Shown here in pieces: positions 59,724 through 64,000 of a DNA stretch of 64,000 nt. The notes under the pieces are model-generated. The model was not told the origin of the DNA, did not search any database, and was given only the letters and a program-made list of their open reading frames with translations. Positions within the stretch are counted from its first letter, which is position 1. Each line of letters opens with the position of its first letter. The stretch covers positions 3,217,944 through 3,281,943 of the forward strand of contig NW_002060943.1 in the NCBI RefSeq assembly GCF_000150275.1. Reading direction: 5' to 3'. The position numbers and the translations under genes are program-made. This DNA comes from Trichoplax adhaerens (lineage: Eukaryota; Placozoa; Uniplacotomia; Trichoplacea; Trichoplacidae).

Positions 59724-62651
59724 CTAAAATTAGAAAGAACAATTGCTTCATTTTTAAAATAGGTAAATAATAATTAAACTATTCAGAATTGATGCAAGTT
59801 GATCTGGATACTGGATTGCAGTTTCAAGTTAATAATTATTTGTTACGATGATTGATAAATATCCCTTCTTTACATGCTGTGATAATGTAATCGCTAGTTA
59901 TTTATTATATGTACATAAAGATGTAAATAAATATTTTTAAGACATTAGACGACGGAAATCAAGATAGAATTTATGGAAATAGCTATTCCAAGTTGAAGAT
60001 AGCCTGACGTATTAGCTAAAAGGCTAAAAATAGTCCCTGGCTATTTATAAACTATGTAGGTAAAGCTATAAAGTGAGTACTTCAAGATAATCGACGACGG
60101 ATATTAAGACAAAACTTATTGTAATGACATTTTCAGGACAGTAACGACTGCTGTCTTAACTGAAAGACTAGATATAATCCCTAACTATTTTATTATATTT
60201 AACTAAAGATATAAGTAAATGCTGATAAAGTAGTAGATGGTGGAAATCTAAAACTTATCGAAAGGGATTTTCCAAGTTGATAATAACTTGCGATGTTAAG
60301 TAGAAGATTAAATCAAGTCACTAACTTAGTATTCTGTCTTTGATATTAGCTATTTATCACGACTACATAAATGATACAAATAACTATTTTTAAGATAGTA
60401 GAAGGCAGAAATTAAGGTGGAACTCATTGAAATAATATTCCCAAGTCAACAATCTTCTGCTATGTCAAGTAAAAAGACTAAATACAATCTTTAGCTATTT
60501 ATCATATACAACTAAATAGATATAAACAATTACAGTTAGCAAAGTAGATGGCGAAGATATAGACAGGATTTCGTGAAATGATTTTCCCAGCCGATAATAA
60601 CCTACCGTAGAACTGATAGGCTAAATATAATCTCTAGTTATTTATCATTCGTAATTAAAGGCGATGGATCAAGATGGAACTTATTAAAATAACATTTCCA
60701 GGTCGATAACATGTGATATTGGCTGAAAGATGCCAGAAATTACGCTGTGATCACTATCGTAGCTTTCGTGATTATTTAAGATCATGAATGATTATAATTA
60801 TTAAGAGAATTAAATTACTGTTGCAAATCAATGATAGTCTATTCTAATGATCCTAAAGATGGAAATTTTCTTCATATTATTATGTCATAAATGATCACTA
60901 GCTACTTAGTAATCTATCGATAAACAAATATCGTACTAGCTATTTAAGAGAGTAGATAACTAGAACCAGTGATAAAATCTACGAAAATGATTTTTAGAGT
61001 TAATAGCGGCCTACAATACCAATTGAAAGATATAAAAAATTTCTGTAATATTGTATGATTAACAACTACAGTTGTTTGTTCGATGTCGGAGAAAGAATAA
61101 AGAACTAATTGATAGTTCGATTTAAACGCGAAAAATAAGGAAAGAGTGTTAATTAGTTAATAGCTTATTTTGCCTATTTTATAAAGATGAGAAATGATGA
61201 TAACATTTTCCATTAGCTAGTTAGTAGAGATTAGAGAGATACTTCTAAATTAGTAGATAACTATATCAAAAGATAGAAGCTACAAAAATGGGTATTGACT
61301 AGTTATTAACCACCTGTTATTGGCTATAAAAATTTTAACAATTTCTATATATGAAATAATATCTATTACTACTGTATACTTAATTATGATCCATAAAGGA
61401 ATGATCTTAAGCTATCATTGGGTTAGATTAGATGCTGTAATAGGGTGGAAAGGATACTGACGTCAACTGTAAAAGCGTAATACTACCTTAGAAACTGAAA
61501 AAGGATGGGATAAGAATATTTTATGGGTAATGATCACTTTGGTTAATTTATAAGCTTCTACAATAAAAAAGGTGATTGCCAGCTATCAATTAATTAAGAT
61601 CAAGCAGTAATACTTCTATGCTAGTGCTGAAGCTAATTAGATTCAAAAGATAGGTAGTACAAATCACTAATTACAAAATAGGTTACTAAAGTAAATTATA
61701 AAATAACGGATAAGATTATCACAAGCGTAGAATGGCAACTTTAATTCTAAAGTCTATTCTTGAATTTATAAATTATCGGTTACTTTTAGAATTTTTTAAT
61801 ATCAGAATTAAACTATCTTTCTTACCAAAAATAGGGCAATATTATGGAAATACATAGCCTATACGTTCCAGTAAATTTAAAGTATATGTTTTTGACTTCG
61901 ATATTGTCAATCTCAGCGCTTATAAGATGGCTCCAGGGTCACGTCTAGGATGAAAAGTACTTCGATAGAAATTTGTTGACTCTTTTATAATATTTTTGCT
62001 AGTATATTTTTATACTGTACTAATTTCTTAAAATAGCATTGAATATTTAGCCACGCATTTTCAAACAGCAGGATTACTGTTGTCGTCCTCGCCATCTTCA
62101 TAGGAGATCAGAAGAAGGTACTGATGTTATCTTAAAATATCAGTAGAATTTAGGCATTTTAAGCAGTAGAATTACTAATATCTGCCTTATTATCTATACT
62201 GGAGATCAATTTGGTATTTTGATATATTCTTAATATAATTAAAACTATTAAACCAGGCGTTTTAAGCTACAGGACTGCAATCATCCGCGTCGCCACGTTG
62301 ATAGGATAACATCAAGATAAATAAATTGAATGTTGTTGACGTCATCAATAGAAAATTACTCATGAAAAAAGAAGATTTTCTATTAGATCATCTAGCTGAC
62401 GATTTGATAGGACTTTGCTAAAAATACGAGTAATCCTATGATTCATGATTTAAATAGAATAAGATTTAATTGAGATGCTTAGATTTAATTGAGCAATGAA
62501 AGAAAACAGTATTATCGAATTCATGAGTACATTCCATTCGATTAAGCTAACTACCCTTTCTAATCTGGCATACAAATCTACTTTTAAACGATTCTTGAAA
62601 AGCATACCAGGTTAGATGCAATAAAATTTCATCCGAATATTATTATATGAA
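59724..62651. other. AT-rich region with degenerate tandem array
   Basis: It should contain the missing first exon of the D8C-EGF gene on the minus strand, but I could not identify it. Most of 59.9-61.3 kb is a decayed tandem repeat (separate entry). The remainder has no coding signal. Confidence 0.4.
59900..60720. repeat. Degenerate tandem array, period about 140 bp
   Basis: Recurring blocks are GACGACGGAAATCAAGAT-like (59948, 60092, 60233, 60403, 60547, 60661), TTCCAAGTTGATAATA-like, and TAATCTCTAGCTATTTATCA-like. Successive spacings are about 144, 141, 170, 144 and 114 bp. Weaker copies appear to continue to about 61300. Similarity between copies is partial, so boundaries are approximate. 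Confidence 0.7.
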
Positions 62652-63011
62652 ATGATTGCGGTTATCATTCATTTGCATAGCAAATTTACCACGCTGGGTG
62701 TAATAGTATTTCATCGGGCTGTTAATAGAAATGGAAAAATTGCTCTTATTATTTGTCCGCGTAGTGAAGGACTTTCATCTCCATCATATTTCCAGTTTTT
62801 ACTATTATTAGAGAATTGCATCACTTTGGATGCTTTAGAGAAGACTAGAATAGACTATCGATCTTTTGCACAAAAAGAATATATAGAAGAACGAAAGGGT
62901 GGCAAAGCAAATATTAAATCTATAAACTCAAATGCATTTAAAAGTTTCATCCAAATAAATTATAAGAAATGGTCTTGCGCTTGCTACGTAGTAAATATTA
63001 CCCTGGACTGA
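62652..63011 (+). CDS. Isolated 119-codon open frame, doubtful
   Basis: This is the only open frame over 100 codons in the last 4 kb. The predicted product is basic, with a hydrophobic N-terminal third and a charged segment (YIEERKGGKANIKSINSN). I recognise no domain. No splice partners or family match support it, and AT-rich DNA makes frames of this length by chance. It could be a decayed exon or a taxon-restricted gene. Confidence 0.2.
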   Translation: MIAVIIHLHSKFTTLGVIVFHRAVNRNGKIALIICPRSEGLSSPSYFQFLLLLENCITLDALEKTRIDYRSFAQKEYIEERKGGKANIKSINSNAFKSFIQINYKKWSCACYVVNITLD

Positions 63012-64000
63012 GCTGATACTGCAAACAGTTATTTCGAAAACAAGCTTATCATAGGGATAATTTAGAATTATCTATAAAGCTTTTATGCAAGATTTATGAT
63101 TGAATGATTGATCTATGTAGCTTTACAGTATTACCCGTAAATGATGTAATAAGGTTGAATAATTTTAGATGAAATTCTCTAGTAATTGCGAATGAAGGTC
63201 ATTCTATTTTGATGTTATCTGATGGGTTGAGGGGAAGTAAAACACAAGTAGATCTCAAAGGGTGCCAGAACAAGAATTTTATGTTCGAACAGTCTGCGTA
63301 TAATGTAGCCAACTCTAAAATAATAAGTAGCATAAATGTGTTTAAAACTTGAAAGCGCTGTATATAAAACGTTAATTTTATTGTATTTAAGTTTTTTCCT
63401 TACCGAATAACCATAAAACGGATTTAGGAATAGTATTATTCATCTTATGCAAAATGTAAATTTAAAAGTCTCTCTCTATTTTGCTACTATAATAATAAAT
63501 ATCAATTTCGATATACAATAGGAAATACATGACTTAAAACAATAGGATCCTTCTTTTAGATTTAATTAAAAAATAATAAGTTTTATAACTATTATAAGAT
63601 ATTTTCTCGTTATTATAGCTAAATAATAAGACGATATAAAATTTTAATATTAGTAAATAATTTTTTAATACAATTTACTCTGCACTTTTCTGTAAGCTGT
63701 ATAGGAAAGTTAATTACTACATTATTAAGCAAATAAAATAGTTTGCTGCGTTCTGTCACGAAATTATACATGTATAATGGATCGTGAAGTTTAGAGATAC
63801 CAAAACTAGCAATAATATTCATAAAATAGGAATGTAGGAATGTATATAAGCAGATCAATCATAGAGAAAATATCTTGCGCTACCAGCTGAAATTGTAGTT
63901 CAATAAACAAGTTATTATAAAAATTAATAACTCATTTCATATCTTGTGATATAAAAATAGAAAGACAGTTCGAAAATAATAGTGCCTATAAACTGTGAGA
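63012..64000. other. AT-rich DNA, nothing recognised
   Basis: Strongly AT-rich sequence to the right edge. I see no exon, RNA gene or repeat with a clear unit. Confidence 0.45.

Overview
This window is nuclear DNA from an animal. Genes are dense and intron-rich, with many short AT-rich GT–AG introns and no bacterial features. Every named gene is a spliced metazoan ortholog recognised from residue-level family resemblance: C2CD5, a pepsin/cathepsin-D-type protease, LIPT1, nurim, EIF3M, ARL1, POLD1, an RNF38/44-type RING ligase, and a secreted protein with a uromodulin-type D8C domain and EGF repeats. Orthologs this close to vertebrate ones, in compact AT-rich loci, suggest a non-bilaterian such as a placozoan. 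That placement is inference, not proof.

Layout. 1-1015 is a tandem satellite of about 173 bp. 1.0-5.6 kb is gene-poor. 5671-9212 (+) RING-H2 ligase; 10170-17699 (-) C2CD5, 32 coding exons; 20895-23693 (-) aspartic protease; 27620-28351 (+) single-exon Myb/SANT-like protein; 31281-33366 (-) LIPT1; 34935-36215 (+) nurim; 36435-39243 (-) EIF3M; 40245-43929 (+) ARL1; 44820-51272 (-) POLD1; 54433-56068 (+) unrecognised acidic protein; 57540-59723 (-) D8C/EGF protein, first exon not found. 59.9-61.3 kb is a degenerate tandem array, and the last 3 kb holds no gene I can support. From LIPT1 onward genes alternate strand: head-to-head pairs share a 5' region, and tail-to-tail pairs are close (219 bp between the nurim and EIF3M stop codons).

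How the genes relate. They look like unlinked housekeeping functions (DNA replication, translation initiation, Golgi trafficking, lipoylation, nuclear envelope, vesicle transport), not one pathway. Gene models were built exon by exon, requiring GT/AG sites, phase continuity across every junction, and agreement with family motifs.

Most notable: POLD1 keeps intact polymerase motifs A, B and C and both C-terminal cysteine modules, but conserved acidic residues of all three proofreading exonuclease motifs are replaced (Glu to Met, Asp to Ser, Asp to Asn). Also notable: a LIPT1 intron that fits a minor-spliceosome AT-AA intron better than GT-AG; clusters of GTAC-centred palindromes lying mostly in the 5' regions of genes; and SUMO-interaction-like motifs in the RING ligase.
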